Below the pieces are notes generated by a model that was not told the DNA's origin, made no database searches, and saw only the letters and a list, made by a program, of their open reading frames with translations. Below, one piece after another: positions 33,572 to 41,294 of a stretch of 41,294 bases of DNA (position 1 is the stretch's first letter; every line of letters starts with the position of its first letter). The position numbers were made by a program, and so were the translations under genes. Location of the stretch: positions 2,770-44,063 of the forward strand of contig PMUP01000052.1 of NCBI GenBank assembly GCA_003166865.1, written 5' to 3'. Source of the DNA: Bryobacterales bacterium (lineage in GTDB: Bacteria > Acidobacteriota > Terriglobia > Bryobacterales > Bryobacteraceae).

Positions 33572-34578
33572 CGGAGCCGACGACTGGGCCGATGACCGCG
33601 CCGCTGACTGCCGGCCGGTTCTTCATCGCCGGTGGCGCCGGTTTCATCGGTAGCCACTTCACCGACCGCCTGCTGTGCGACAAAGCCACCGAAGCCGTCA
33701 CCATTTACGACAACTTCTCGAGCGGCCGCGAGTGGCACTACGCGCATCACGAGCAAGACCGGCGGCTGCGCGTCATTCACGGCGACCTCAAGGATCTCGC
33801 CGCGCTTGAACGCTGCATGGACGGCCACGACACCGTCATCCACCTGGCTTCCAATCCCGACATCGCGCGCGCCGCGGTGGAACCGGACATTGATTTTCGC
33901 GAAGGCACTTTCCTCACGCAGCAAATCGTCGAGGCCATGCGCCGCAGTCAAACTCCGAATCTTCTGTATGCGTCTGGCAGCGGCGTCTACGGCGATCTCA
34001 AGGACCACGAAGTCCAAGAAGATTTTGGGCCGCTGGTGCCTGTCTCCACCTACGGCGCCAGCAAGCTGGCCGGTGAAGCGCTGATCGCCTCCTACTGCGC
34101 CATGTTCGATCTGCGCGCCTGCGCGTTCCGGTTCGGTAACGTGGTCGGCGCGCGGCAAACTCACGGCGTCGGCTTCGACTTCATTCGCCGCTTGCGCACC
34201 CAGCCCGATCGATTGCGCATCCTGGGAGACGGCCAGCAAAGCAAGTCCTACATTCACGTAGATGACGTGATCGACGCCGTGCTGCTCGCGCACCGCGCGT
34301 CGTCCAAGAATTTCGAAGTCTATAACGTCTGCACCGGCGACTACATCACCGTCACCGAAATCGCCGAACTGGCCATTGAAATCGCGGGTCTCGCCGCCGA
34401 TCAAGTCCGGCTCGAATACACCGGCGGCGATCGCGGCTGGAAAGGCGACGTGCCGGTGGTTCGTCTGAACACCGATCGAATTCGCGCTCTGGGCTGGACC
34501 TCGAAGCGTAACACGCGCGAAGCCTTGTGCGTCTCGCTGCACGCCCTGGCCGCCGACTCTCGTCTGGGCAGGATATAA
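33568..34578 (+). CDS. NAD-dependent sugar epimerase/dehydratase (336 aa)
   Basis: An extended short-chain dehydrogenase. GGAGFIGS at residues 22-29 binds NAD. The active site is SGSGVYG with the YGASK catalytic pair. GNVVGARQTHGV and SKSYIHVDDVIDA are typical of nucleotide-sugar epimerases (GalE/RfbB/HldD-like). Start overlaps the isomerase stop by 4 nt and the gene ends 3 nt before the GmhB-like gene. The substrate is probably a nucleotide-activated heptose given the neighbours, but a hexose cannot be excluded. Confidence 0.9.
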   Translation: MTEPTTGPMTAPLTAGRFFIAGGAGFIGSHFTDRLLCDKATEAVTIYDNFSSGREWHYAHHEQDRRLRVIHGDLKDLAALERCMDGHDTVIHLASNPDIARAAVEPDIDFREGTFLTQQIVEAMRRSQTPNLLYASGSGVYGDLKDHEVQEDFGPLVPVSTYGASKLAGEALIASYCAMFDLRACAFRFGNVVGARQTHGVGFDFIRRLRTQPDRLRILGDGQQSKSYIHVDDVIDAVLLAHRASSKNFEVYNVCTGDYITVTEIAELAIEIAGLAADQVRLEYTGGDRGWKGDVPVVRLNTDRIRALGWTSKRNTREALCVSLHALAADSRLGRI

Positions 34579-34581
34579 AGG

Positions 34582-35145
34582 ATGCGGCGGGCCGTGTTCC
34601 TGGATCGCGATGGCGTCGTGAATCGCGCCATCCTGCGCCAGGGTAAACCGTATCCGCCCGCGACGCTGTCGGACCTGCGGCTCCTGCCCGGCGTTCGCGA
34701 AGCCTGCAACCAGCTGCGCGAGGCTGGATTCGCCCTGATCCTGATCACCAATCAGCCCGATATCGCGCGCGGCCTGATTACAACCGAGCAGGTCTCCGAA
34801 ATCAACCGCCACTTGCAGCGTTACCTGCAACTCACGGGCGTCGGCCTCTGCCCGCACGATGACTCCGCGCGCTGCTCGTGCCGCAAACCGCAGCCCGGCC
34901 TGCTGCTTGAAGCCGCCCGCGTTTGGGACATCGATCTTGAATCGAGCTACATCGTGGGCGACCGCTGGCGCGACATCGAAGCCGGCCATCGCGCCGGATG
35001 CCGCACCATCTTCGTCGACTACGGCTACTCTGAACAGCGTCCGGACGGGCCTTTCGTCCAAGTCCGCTCGCTGCGTGAAGCCGCGCAATGGATTCTACGG
35101 ACCGCGTATATGGGCGCTCCTACGCGGACGGTTCGCTATGCCTGA
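34582..35145 (+). CDS. gmhB: D-glycero-D-manno-heptose 1,7-bisphosphate phosphatase (GmhB-like) (187 aa)
   Basis: A HAD-IIIA phosphatase. FLDRDGVVN holds the nucleophile Asp8 and the acid Asp10. LITNQPDIARG is motif II, CRKPQPGLL motif III, and VGDRWRDIEAG motif IV. The zinc ligands C-x-H...C-x-C are present as CPHDDSARCSC, with a shorter loop than E. coli GmhB. It removes the 7-phosphate before nucleotide activation. Overlaps the transaldolase start by 8 nt. Confidence 0.9.
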   Translation: MRRAVFLDRDGVVNRAILRQGKPYPPATLSDLRLLPGVREACNQLREAGFALILITNQPDIARGLITTEQVSEINRHLQRYLQLTGVGLCPHDDSARCSCRKPQPGLLLEAARVWDIDLESSYIVGDRWRDIEAGHRAGCRTIFVDYGYSEQRPDGPFVQVRSLREAAQWILRTAYMGAPTRTVRYA

Positions 35146-35890
35146 TGTCGCTTCATTCCGCGTCAAGATCTTCGGCGATGGCGCCGACCGGGCGTCTATC
35201 TTGGAACTCGCCGGCAATCCCTGGATCCGGGGATTCACCACCAATCCAACGCTGATGCGCAAGGCGGGTATTACCGACTACGAGTCATTCGGAAAATCGC
35301 TCGCGGCCGCGATTCCGGACCGTCCGTTTTCTTTCGAGGTCCTCTCGGACGACTTCGACGAAATGGAACAGCAAGCTCTGCGCATCGCCTCTTGGGGCGA
35401 GAACGTTTACGTGAAGATCCCCATCACCGATACGCGCGGCCGCTCGACGGCGGCGCTAGTGAAGCGCCTCTCTGAACAGGGCGTCAAGGTGAACGTTACC
35501 GCGCTGATGACGCTCGAACAAGTTGACGCTGTCGTTCCGGCCCTGCGCCACGGACCTGGGAGCTGCATCTCGATCTTCGCCGGCCGCATCGCCGACACCG
35601 GTTGCGATCCGCTGCCCATCCTTTGTGCCGCGCTCGCGCGCATCCGCGCCTATCCCGAAATTGAGCTGATCTGGGCCAGCCCGCGCGAGTTGTTCAACAT
35701 CGTCCAGGCCGACGCCATCGGCTGCCACATCATCACGGTCACGCACGATTTGCTGCGGAAGCTCCCACTCCTCGGCCGCGATCTCAGAGAGTATTCACTC
35801 GACACGGTGAAAATGTTCGTGGATGACGCCCGGGCTGCGAATTTCACTTTGGAAGCCCCGGTCACCCTAACGAGGCTAGCCACCCTTTGA
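35138..35890 (+). CDS. Transaldolase-family protein, small FSA/TalC type (250 aa)
   Basis: A Schiff-base aldolase fold. GFTTNPTLMRKAG is the N-terminal conserved motif. VYVKIPITD carries the catalytic Lys. VNVTALMTLEQ and CISIFAGRIADTG are the other signatures. True transaldolase interconverts sedoheptulose 7-phosphate with hexose and triose phosphates, so it could supply the GmhA substrate. The ATG (35138) overlaps the gmhB stop. The open frame extends upstream to 34859, but that is the shadow of gmhB. Its TGA overlaps the -35 box of the next gene. Confidence 0.9.
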   Translation: MPDVASFRVKIFGDGADRASILELAGNPWIRGFTTNPTLMRKAGITDYESFGKSLAAAIPDRPFSFEVLSDDFDEMEQQALRIASWGENVYVKIPITDTRGRSTAALVKRLSEQGVKVNVTALMTLEQVDAVVPALRHGPGSCISIFAGRIADTGCDPLPILCAALARIRAYPEIELIWASPRELFNIVQADAIGCHIITVTHDLLRKLPLLGRDLREYSLDTVKMFVDDARAANFTLEAPVTLTRLATL

Positions 35891-35915
35891 CACCGTGTCA
35901 TCGGATGGATAGACT
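35887..35915 (+). promoter_or_regulatory. Promoter of the cytochrome c-monooxygenase operon
   Basis: TTGACA (35887-35892), a 17-bp spacer and TAGACT (35910-35915). The -35 box is a perfect consensus and shares bases with the transaldolase stop codon. Transcription should begin near 35922, just before the translation starts. Confidence 0.65.
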
Positions 35916-35937
35916 GTGGCAAGGATGGATGCCAGAT

Positions 35938-37359
35938 ATGATGGATGCTAAATTCCGAATGCTCCAGGTTGTTGCCATAAGCACGCTGGGTTTGGGTGCT
36001 TTGCTAATGCTGCCTGACCCTTCGATCGCCGCGGAGGCGTCCGGCAAAACCGCTTCGGAACCGGCCGCCGCGACCGTGACGTTTGCCAGAGACGTTGCCC
36101 CGATCTTACAGGCACGTTGCCAGGAATGCCATCATGTGGGCTCGATGGCGCCCATGTCGCTGGTCAGCTACGAAGAGACGCGCCCCTGGGCCAAGTCCAT
36201 CCGGCAGCGCGTCATCCTGCGGCAGATGCCGCCCTGGCACATCGACCCGTCGGTTGGAGTGCAGAAGTTCAAGAACGACATGTCGCTCACCGCCGAGCAG
36301 ATCTCGACCATAGTGCGGTGGGTGGATTCTGGCGCGCCGCTGGGCGATCCCAAGGACATGCCCGCTCCCAAACAGTGGCCGGCCCCGAACGAGTGGAAAG
36401 CGGCGAAAGAACTTGGCCAACCGGACTTAGTGATCAAGGCCGACCCATACACCATGGCTGCGCACCACCAGGACGTTTGGTGGCGTCCGGTTTCGAGCAT
36501 CCCCATCACCGAGCCGCGCTGGGTGCGCGCGGTTGAAATGCGGCCCGCGACCGCCGCCGGACGCAGAATCACGCATCACGCCGTCGCCTACCTGGTGCAG
36601 GACGACAATCCAGATAGTTTGGCGCCTACCGCCAGCTCGGACGTAGGTGGACGGGGCATGCTGATGGAATGGGCTATCGGCAAGGGCTATGACCTTTATC
36701 GTCCCGACACCGGCAAACTGCTGCTCCCTGGAGCGCAGATTTCCTGGGACGTCCATATTCACGCCGTGGGCGAAGAGATTCGCGACGACGTCGAACTGGG
36801 CATCTGGCTTTACCCCAAGGGCCAGGAACCGAAGTACCGGACCTATTTGACGGGCTTCCAGGCGATACGCGGATTCGAGTCCTCGACCGGATCTCAAACC
36901 AGAGTCGGCAGGAATGTCGACATCCCGCCCAACTCAATCATCGCGTCGGACAACTACACCGTGCTGAAGCACGCTGCCATCCTCGAGAATTTCCAGCCGC
37001 ACATGCACTTGCGAGGCAAGGCCATGGAGGTGGAGGCGATCCTGCCGGATGGAACGGTACAGGTGGTGAGCTACGTCGGCAGTTTCAACTTCAATTGGAT
37101 GGTCAACTACATCTACGCCGACGATGTCGCGCCGGCGTTTCCCAAGGGCACCACGATTCATGTCACGGCCTGGTATGACAACACCCACGCTAACCCCAAC
37201 AACCCCGATCCGGACCAGTGGGTCGGTTTTGGCGACCGGACCGTGGACGAAATGGGGCACGCCTGGATGAACGTGACCTACATCAGCGACGAGGACTATA
37301 ACGCCTGGGCAGCGAAACACCGTCCGAAACTCGAAGCCGACGCGTCGTCTCGTCCCTGA
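35938..37359 (+). CDS. Secreted cytochrome c fused to copper type II monooxygenase-like domain (about 473 aa)
   Basis: A signal peptide (residues 1-32, ending IAAEA) is followed by a heme c domain with CQECH at 61-65 (~45-135). The C-terminal ~300 residues carry the copper-site pattern of peptidylglycine alpha-hydroxylating monooxygenase: His-His at 213-214, a His at 273/275 (DVHIHAV), His-x-His at 355/357 (QPHMHLRG) and the Met of DEMGHAW (439). Predicted to use copper, with electrons fed by its own heme, in the periplasm. Substrate unknown. Starts at 35929, 35938 or 35941 are possible; I prefer 35938 because it lies inside the expected transcript after AAGGATGG. Confidence 0.85.
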   Translation: MMDAKFRMLQVVAISTLGLGALLMLPDPSIAAEASGKTASEPAAATVTFARDVAPILQARCQECHHVGSMAPMSLVSYEETRPWAKSIRQRVILRQMPPWHIDPSVGVQKFKNDMSLTAEQISTIVRWVDSGAPLGDPKDMPAPKQWPAPNEWKAAKELGQPDLVIKADPYTMAAHHQDVWWRPVSSIPITEPRWVRAVEMRPATAAGRRITHHAVAYLVQDDNPDSLAPTASSDVGGRGMLMEWAIGKGYDLYRPDTGKLLLPGAQISWDVHIHAVGEEIRDDVELGIWLYPKGQEPKYRTYLTGFQAIRGFESSTGSQTRVGRNVDIPPNSIIASDNYTVLKHAAILENFQPHMHLRGKAMEVEAILPDGTVQVVSYVGSFNFNWMVNYIYADDVAPAFPKGTTIHVTAWYDNTHANPNNPDPDQWVGFGDRTVDEMGHAWMNVTYISDEDYNAWAAKHRPKLEADASSRP

Positions 37360-37361
37360 AC

Positions 37362-38225
37362 ATGCGGCCCCGTTCGCTGTTGGCGGCGAGTGCCGCGCTG
37401 TGGGTGGCCAGTGCCACGTTAGTCCTCGGACAGGCGACGGTCCCCGAGCCCGCACGCGATTCGGGCTCGAGCGTCACGGGCGCTTTTGAAGGCTGGTTCA
37501 AGAATCCCGACGGAAGCTTCAGTCTCTTGCTGGGCTACTACAACCGAAACCGAAAACAGGAAGTGGACATTCCAGTGGGGCCAAACAACGCGCTGGAACC
37601 GGGAGGACCGGACCTCGGCCAGCCCACCCACTTCATGCCCGGCCGGGGTTGGGGGTTGTTCACCGTGAAAGTGCCGGCCGACTTCGGCGACAACAAGATC
37701 ACTTGGACCATCGTCGCCAATGGCAAGACCACGGCCATTCCAGCCAGCCTCAAGCCGGAATGGGAGGTCTCGCCTTTCATGGAAGCGGCTGTGGGAAATA
37801 CCCCGCCCGTGCTCAGCTTCGACGAGCACGGCCCGTCGGTGCAAGGTCCGCGGGGGCTCATCGCCCAGCGCACCGCGAAGGTGGGGGAACCGCTCACGTT
37901 GACCGTGTGGGTTTCCGACGACGCCAAGTTCACTTCCTCGTCCAGCGCGAAGCCCAAGAACCTCGGCGTGCCAGTTACCCTGAAGTGGATCGCGTATCGC
38001 GCGCCGGGGCGCGTAGCGTTCAGCGCCGAACGGCCGGAGGTTCAGAAGATAGAACGGCCGGACGTCCCGGCCCCGTTCAATGGAACCGCCACCGCCACGG
38101 TGACATTCAGCGAACCTGGCGAGTATGTGGTGCTGGTAACGGCCAACGATTATTCCGGCGAAGGCGGCTCAGGGTTCCAATGTTGCTGGACCACCGGCCA
38201 GGTGAAGGTGCTGGTCCAGCGCTGA
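37362..38225 (+). CDS. Secreted hypothetical protein, partner of the cytochrome-monooxygenase (287 aa)
   Basis: A signal peptide (residues 1-24, ending LVLGQA) precedes an unrecognised body. The N-terminal half contains GAFEGWFKNPDGSFSLLLG and FTVKVPADFG. The C-terminal half looks Ig-like, with TLTVWVSDD, GTATATVTFSEPGEYVVLV and GFQCCWTTGQVKVLV. It follows the monooxygenase stop by 2 nt, so the two genes are almost certainly one operon. It could be a scaffold or substrate-delivery subunit. It converges on the GT2 gene with a 6-bp gap. Confidence 0.85.
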   Translation: MRPRSLLAASAALWVASATLVLGQATVPEPARDSGSSVTGAFEGWFKNPDGSFSLLLGYYNRNRKQEVDIPVGPNNALEPGGPDLGQPTHFMPGRGWGLFTVKVPADFGDNKITWTIVANGKTTAIPASLKPEWEVSPFMEAAVGNTPPVLSFDEHGPSVQGPRGLIAQRTAKVGEPLTLTVWVSDDAKFTSSSSAKPKNLGVPVTLKWIAYRAPGRVAFSAERPEVQKIERPDVPAPFNGTATATVTFSEPGEYVVLVTANDYSGEGGSGFQCCWTTGQVKVLVQR

Positions 38226-38231
38226 AAAAAA

Positions 38232-39848
38232 TCAGGCCACTTCTTTTTCGAGCGCCAGTTCGCGCTCGCGCTGCCATTGGAGCTTGCATTGGTACTCCTG
38301 ATACAGCGTCGTGAAGCCGGCCCACCAGTAACCCACGACAAACAGCAGCAGGAACGGAACAGCCAGGAAATTCCAAGTCTCGATGGCGTACGCAACCATG
38401 TAAGCGAAGTAGCCGCCCACGGCCAACTCGGCATAGGGCATCCAGCCGCTGCGCCGCCGGTAGCTCGCGTTCTGGATTTTCACCTTGCGGTCGCCCACCG
38501 CATATTTGGGCGTGCGCGCAAATGCCGACTTGATCCCGAGCAGCGCCTCGATGACCGCTTTGGTGTTGATCAGTGTCAGCGCGATGCCCGCGGCCATCAG
38601 GGCCGGCATCAGTACAATCGCGCGCTTCCAATTCCGCGGATACAGCTCGCGCTGAGCCATCAAGTAAAACGCCCAAATGGAGCAGAACGACGCGACGATC
38701 AGCGGCAGATCGACGGTAAGCATCTGGAACACGCCCATATAAAACCGCACGATCATCACGGGCAGCATCAGCGCCGACATAATCAGCATCAACGGATAGG
38801 AAATGTTCGGCGTCAGGTGGCAGAAGGCTTCCAACTTCACGCGCCACGGCTCTTTCGACCGCAGAATCCTGGGCAGCAGCTTGATGGCCACCTGCGTCAG
38901 CCCCTTGGCCCAACGCGATTGCTGCACTTGGAATCCGTAGGTGTCCACCGGCAGCTCGGAGGGGCAATCCACGGTTGGAACATACACGAACCGCCAGCCC
39001 TTGAGCTGCGCGCGATAACTCAAGTCCGAATCTTCGGTGAGTGTGTCATGTTGCCAGCCGCCCGCGTCCTGAATCATCTTCGCGCGCAGGACGCCGGCCG
39101 TTCCATTGAAGTTGAAGAACAGGCCGCTGCCGAAGCGCGCGCCATGCTCGATCACGAAATGGCCGTCCAGCAGCATGGCTTCCACTTCCGTCAGCAGGTT
39201 GAAGTGCCGGTTGAGATAGCTCCACCGGGTCTGCACCACGCCAACGCCGGGATCGGTGAAGTAGTGGACGGTGCGCGCGAGGAAATCGCGCGGCGGAATA
39301 AAATCGGCGTCGAAAATCGCGATCAGCTCGCCGGTCGCGGTCCGCATTGCCGCCTGGAGCGCGCCAGCTTTGAATCCGGCGCGATTGTCGCGGTGCAGAT
39401 ATTCGATGGGCAACCCGGCTGCTTGGTATTCCCGCACCAGTGCTTCGGTGAACGGATGCGTATCGTCGGTGGAATCGTCCAGCACCTGGATCTGCAGCAG
39501 CTCGCGCGGGTACTCCATCTTGCTGACTTCCTCGATCAGCCGCTCCACCACGTAACGCTCGTTATACAGCGGAAGCTGGATGGTCACGCGCGGAAGCTGG
39601 GTCCAGCGCGCGGCCGGCTCCGTCGCCTGAGTGCTGCGGTGCTTGAGGTATTTCCGGATCATCTCGAAGCGGTGACAGCCGTAAAACGACAGGATGACCA
39701 GGACCGTGAAATACGGGATCAACAGCGCCCAATCGAAAAATTCCAGATGATGAATGCCCGCAAAGGTGTCGTCAAAGAGCGAACGCACCAATTGATTGGC
39801 CGCGGATGTTGCCAGAAGCAGAGCTAGTGGAACTGTCGCTATAACCAT
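38232..39848 (-). CDS. Cellulose-synthase-like processive glycosyltransferase GT2 (538 aa)
   Basis: An N-terminal membrane segment (~40-57) precedes a GT-A domain with all processive-synthase motifs: LDDSTDD (Asp124/125), DAD (180-182), TED (271-273) and QQSRW (309-313). At least five C-terminal membrane helices follow. Plant CslA-type and bacterial enzymes of this family make beta-linked mannan or glucan chains and export them. No BcsB, BcsC or other export partners are in the window. The ATG at 39848 has no clear ribosome binding site. It is divergent from the triple-repeat gene. Confidence 0.92.
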   Translation of the reverse strand: MVIATVPLALLLATSAANQLVRSLFDDTFAGIHHLEFFDWALLIPYFTVLVILSFYGCHRFEMIRKYLKHRSTQATEPAARWTQLPRVTIQLPLYNERYVVERLIEEVSKMEYPRELLQIQVLDDSTDDTHPFTEALVREYQAAGLPIEYLHRDNRAGFKAGALQAAMRTATGELIAIFDADFIPPRDFLARTVHYFTDPGVGVVQTRWSYLNRHFNLLTEVEAMLLDGHFVIEHGARFGSGLFFNFNGTAGVLRAKMIQDAGGWQHDTLTEDSDLSYRAQLKGWRFVYVPTVDCPSELPVDTYGFQVQQSRWAKGLTQVAIKLLPRILRSKEPWRVKLEAFCHLTPNISYPLMLIMSALMLPVMIVRFYMGVFQMLTVDLPLIVASFCSIWAFYLMAQRELYPRNWKRAIVLMPALMAAGIALTLINTKAVIEALLGIKSAFARTPKYAVGDRKVKIQNASYRRRSGWMPYAELAVGGYFAYMVAYAIETWNFLAVPFLLLFVVGYWWAGFTTLYQEYQCKLQWQRERELALEKEVA

Positions 39849-39901
39849 TAGGGTCGCGCAACGAACATAGTTGGACGCCGTGGACCGGGCGGCGTTACAT
39901 C

Positions 39902-39930
39902 TTAATAGTTTAGCGCATGCCCGCTACAAT
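39902..39930 (+). promoter_or_regulatory. Promoter of the triple-repeat gene
   Basis: TTAATA (39902-39907), a 17-bp spacer and TACAAT (39925-39930). Transcription would start near 39937, about 15 nt before the GTG start, with GAGG in the leader. Confidence 0.55.
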
Positions 39931-39951
39931 AGGAATGCCGCGAGGAATACC

Positions 39952-40980
39952 GTGCGACTGCTGGCCTTGATTTCTCCGATCTTTTGCGTCCTGTGCGCCC
40001 CGCTCGCGCCGCTCGCCCAAGGTGCCGCGCCGCAGTTTGTTTGGCAGGGCCAGGTGGACGGTATCGCCATCCTGCATTTGCAGAGCAAGCAGTTGGCGGT
40101 GCAGATCCAGCAAGGAGAGCCGGTGGAACGCCAGCAGTTCCACTTCTCCGATGCGCTACCCGACACCGGGCAGAAGGTGCGCGTGGAGGTGCTGGAGGGG
40201 CGGGGATATGTGCACGTCATCGATCAGCCCAGCATCGAAAACCACTACACCTTGGCGGTCGGGATCGAGGATCGGCAGCCGGGCAGCGCGTTTTATTCCA
40301 TCGCGCTGTATTGGGACACTTCGAACAACGCGTACGATCGCGGGGCGGGGAAGACCGACAAAGTGGCGTGGAGCGGCCGCGTGGAGCATGCCGCAGTTGT
40401 GAGTTGCCAGGCGAAGAGCTGCGTGTCGAATGCGGAGCACGGCCCTCCGGTGGCGAACGAACATTTCAAGTTTTCCAAGCCCCTCCCGGATCGCGCTACC
40501 GAAGTCCGACTGGAAGCCTTCGACGGCCGCGGCGAGGTCCGGTTGATCGAGCAGCCGCGCGAGAGCAACCACTACACCGCGCGGGTTTCGATTCGCGATC
40601 CCGGAGCCGGCGCCGCGGACTACGCGTTCACTCTGGTGTGGAATCGTGCCAGCGGCAAGGACGCCGGACCGATTCCCGAGCCGACTGGACGCGCACTTCT
40701 CTGGACAGGGAAGGTGGACGGCCGCGTGCGAGTGACAATACAAGGCGGCGCGAGTTTTTCCGAGGTTGTGGAGGGCGCGCGCATTATCGGAGAGCATGCC
40801 GAGATGTTCCGGCCGCTGCCGGCTCGGTCCGATGTCACACCGGCCATCCGGAAGCTGCAGGGCCGCGGGCAAGTGGCGATCGTCGAGCCACCATCCGAGA
40901 AAAACAATTACCGGCTGATTTTTGAGATCAATGACCCGGAGCCTGGCGCGGACGACTACGAGGTCGAGCTGGACTGGTAA
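39952..40980 (+). CDS. Secreted protein of three ~95-residue repeats (342 aa)
   Basis: The start is a GTG after GAGG. Residues 1-24 are a signal peptide (LLALISPIFCVLCAPLA...). Three tandem domains follow. Each opens with a strand like FVWQGQVDG / VAWSGRVEH / LLWTGKVDG. Each then has a F.F...LP or similar segment, the motif (E/D)GRG.V.(V/L)I(D/E)QP or QGRGQVAIVEPP, then N(H)Y...V.I.D...G...Y.(I/F).L.W. Copy 2 carries two cysteines (SCQAKSC). The unit looks like a small beta-sandwich. Not recognised. Function unknown; surface binding is only a guess. Confidence 0.8.
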   Translation: MRLLALISPIFCVLCAPLAPLAQGAAPQFVWQGQVDGIAILHLQSKQLAVQIQQGEPVERQQFHFSDALPDTGQKVRVEVLEGRGYVHVIDQPSIENHYTLAVGIEDRQPGSAFYSIALYWDTSNNAYDRGAGKTDKVAWSGRVEHAAVVSCQAKSCVSNAEHGPPVANEHFKFSKPLPDRATEVRLEAFDGRGEVRLIEQPRESNHYTARVSIRDPGAGAADYAFTLVWNRASGKDAGPIPEPTGRALLWTGKVDGRVRVTIQGGASFSEVVEGARIIGEHAEMFRPLPARSDVTPAIRKLQGRGQVAIVEPPSEKNNYRLIFEINDPEPGADDYEVELDW

Positions 40981-40983
40981 TTC

Positions 40984-41294
40984 TTAGTGGCTGCGGCACT
41001 CATCGCGATTGAAGGTCATGCGGGTTCGCGGCCCTCCGTTACTCGCGTCTCCAGACTTGCTAATGACGACGTGTTCGTACTGCGCGAAACTGACGGTCGA
41101 ATGTGCGCCTGTCATTTGGGCGCCTGATCCTACTTGCTTGCCGCGCATCGATACCGGCACCAGTTCCAGGAGAACATCGTCCGCTTGCTTCCAATCGGCC
41201 GGAAGCTCCAAGTGGCAGGCTTGCCGGTCGGGACCGTAGTCGACGATCATTTGAAAGTCCGGCGCGATGGCGAACGTTTCCCGGTCCAGCGGCG
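40984..41294 (-). CDS. Hypothetical protein, N-terminal part outside window
   Basis: The last ~102 codons are present, with the frame open to the right edge and the TAA-type stop near 40984. Readable text includes ETFAIAPDFQMIVDYGP, CHLELPADWKQADDVLLELVPV and HVVISKSGDASNGGP. It is not recognised. The composition suggests a secreted beta-rich protein. It converges on the triple-repeat gene with a 3-bp gap. Confidence 0.65.
   Translation of the reverse strand, partial: PLDRETFAIAPDFQMIVDYGPDRQACHLELPADWKQADDVLLELVPVSMRGKQVGSGAQMTGAHSTVSFAQYEHVVISKSGDASNGGPRTRMTFNRDECRSH

Noticed and set aside
33379-35088. 569-residue minus-strand frame opposite the heptose genes
   Set aside because: Antisense shadow of well-recognised SIS, epimerase and gmhB genes in GC-rich DNA; no recognisable domain.
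38277-39827. 516-residue plus-strand frame opposite the GT2 synthase
   Set aside because: His/Gln/Arg-rich shadow; the minus strand carries all GT2 motifs.

Overview
The window looks like a piece of the main chromosome of an Acidobacteriota bacterium, most likely of the Bryobacterales (Solibacter) type. I infer this from three things: a secreted beta-propeller-like protein whose C-terminal domain resembles the TIGR03437 family that is expanded in Solibacter, a PEP-CTERM surface protein, and a GC-rich gene set mixing housekeeping genes with many secreted proteins of unknown role. I see no transposase, integrase, phage gene, CRISPR array or tRNA gene.

Left part (1-6.1 kb). A secreted VCBS/IPT repeat protein runs off the left edge. 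A stretch of decayed DNA follows, then a minus-strand catabolic-looking group: an isochorismatase-fold hydrolase, a Tat-exported epoxide hydrolase, a c-type cytochrome, an enoyl-CoA hydratase-like protein, and the C-terminal remnant of a second epoxide hydrolase. A plus-strand secreted protein with two antibiotic-monooxygenase-like domains comes next.

Core part (6.3-25.5 kb). A putative lipoprotein precedes a short SRP RNA and the conserved dnaX-ybaB-recR set. On the minus strand are mtaB (ms2t6A tRNA modification) and an MBOAT/SGNH O-acylation pair. The TIGR03437-type protein, a type II NADH dehydrogenase, a DUF5060-type putative glycosidase, tsaB (t6A tRNA modification), a lipoprotein, an Rrf2 regulator translationally coupled to cysteine synthase, a DUF72 protein, a PEP-CTERM protein and a KDPG-aldolase family protein follow.

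Surface-polysaccharide part (25.7-35.9 kb). A PilZ protein with an anti-sigma-type zinc motif is followed by a large membrane protein, a truncated GT4 glycosyltransferase, a UDP-galactopyranose-mutase-like FAD enzyme, an OafA-type acyltransferase, a TylF-type methyltransferase, a GT2 glycosyltransferase and four tightly packed genes. Those four are a GmhA-like isomerase, an NAD-dependent epimerase, a GmhB-like phosphatase and a transaldolase. Together they could make and process a heptose: transaldolase supplies or removes sedoheptulose 7-phosphate, GmhA isomerises it, GmhB dephosphorylates the bisphosphate, and the epimerase tailors the sugar. The kinase and nucleotidyltransferase are not in the window.

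Right part (35.9-41.3 kb). A strong promoter lies across the transaldolase stop codon and serves a secreted cytochrome c fused to a peptidylglycine-monooxygenase-like copper domain, plus a small secreted partner. A cellulose-synthase-like GT2 enzyme, a secreted protein made of three ~95-residue repeats, and a partial gene at the right edge complete the window.
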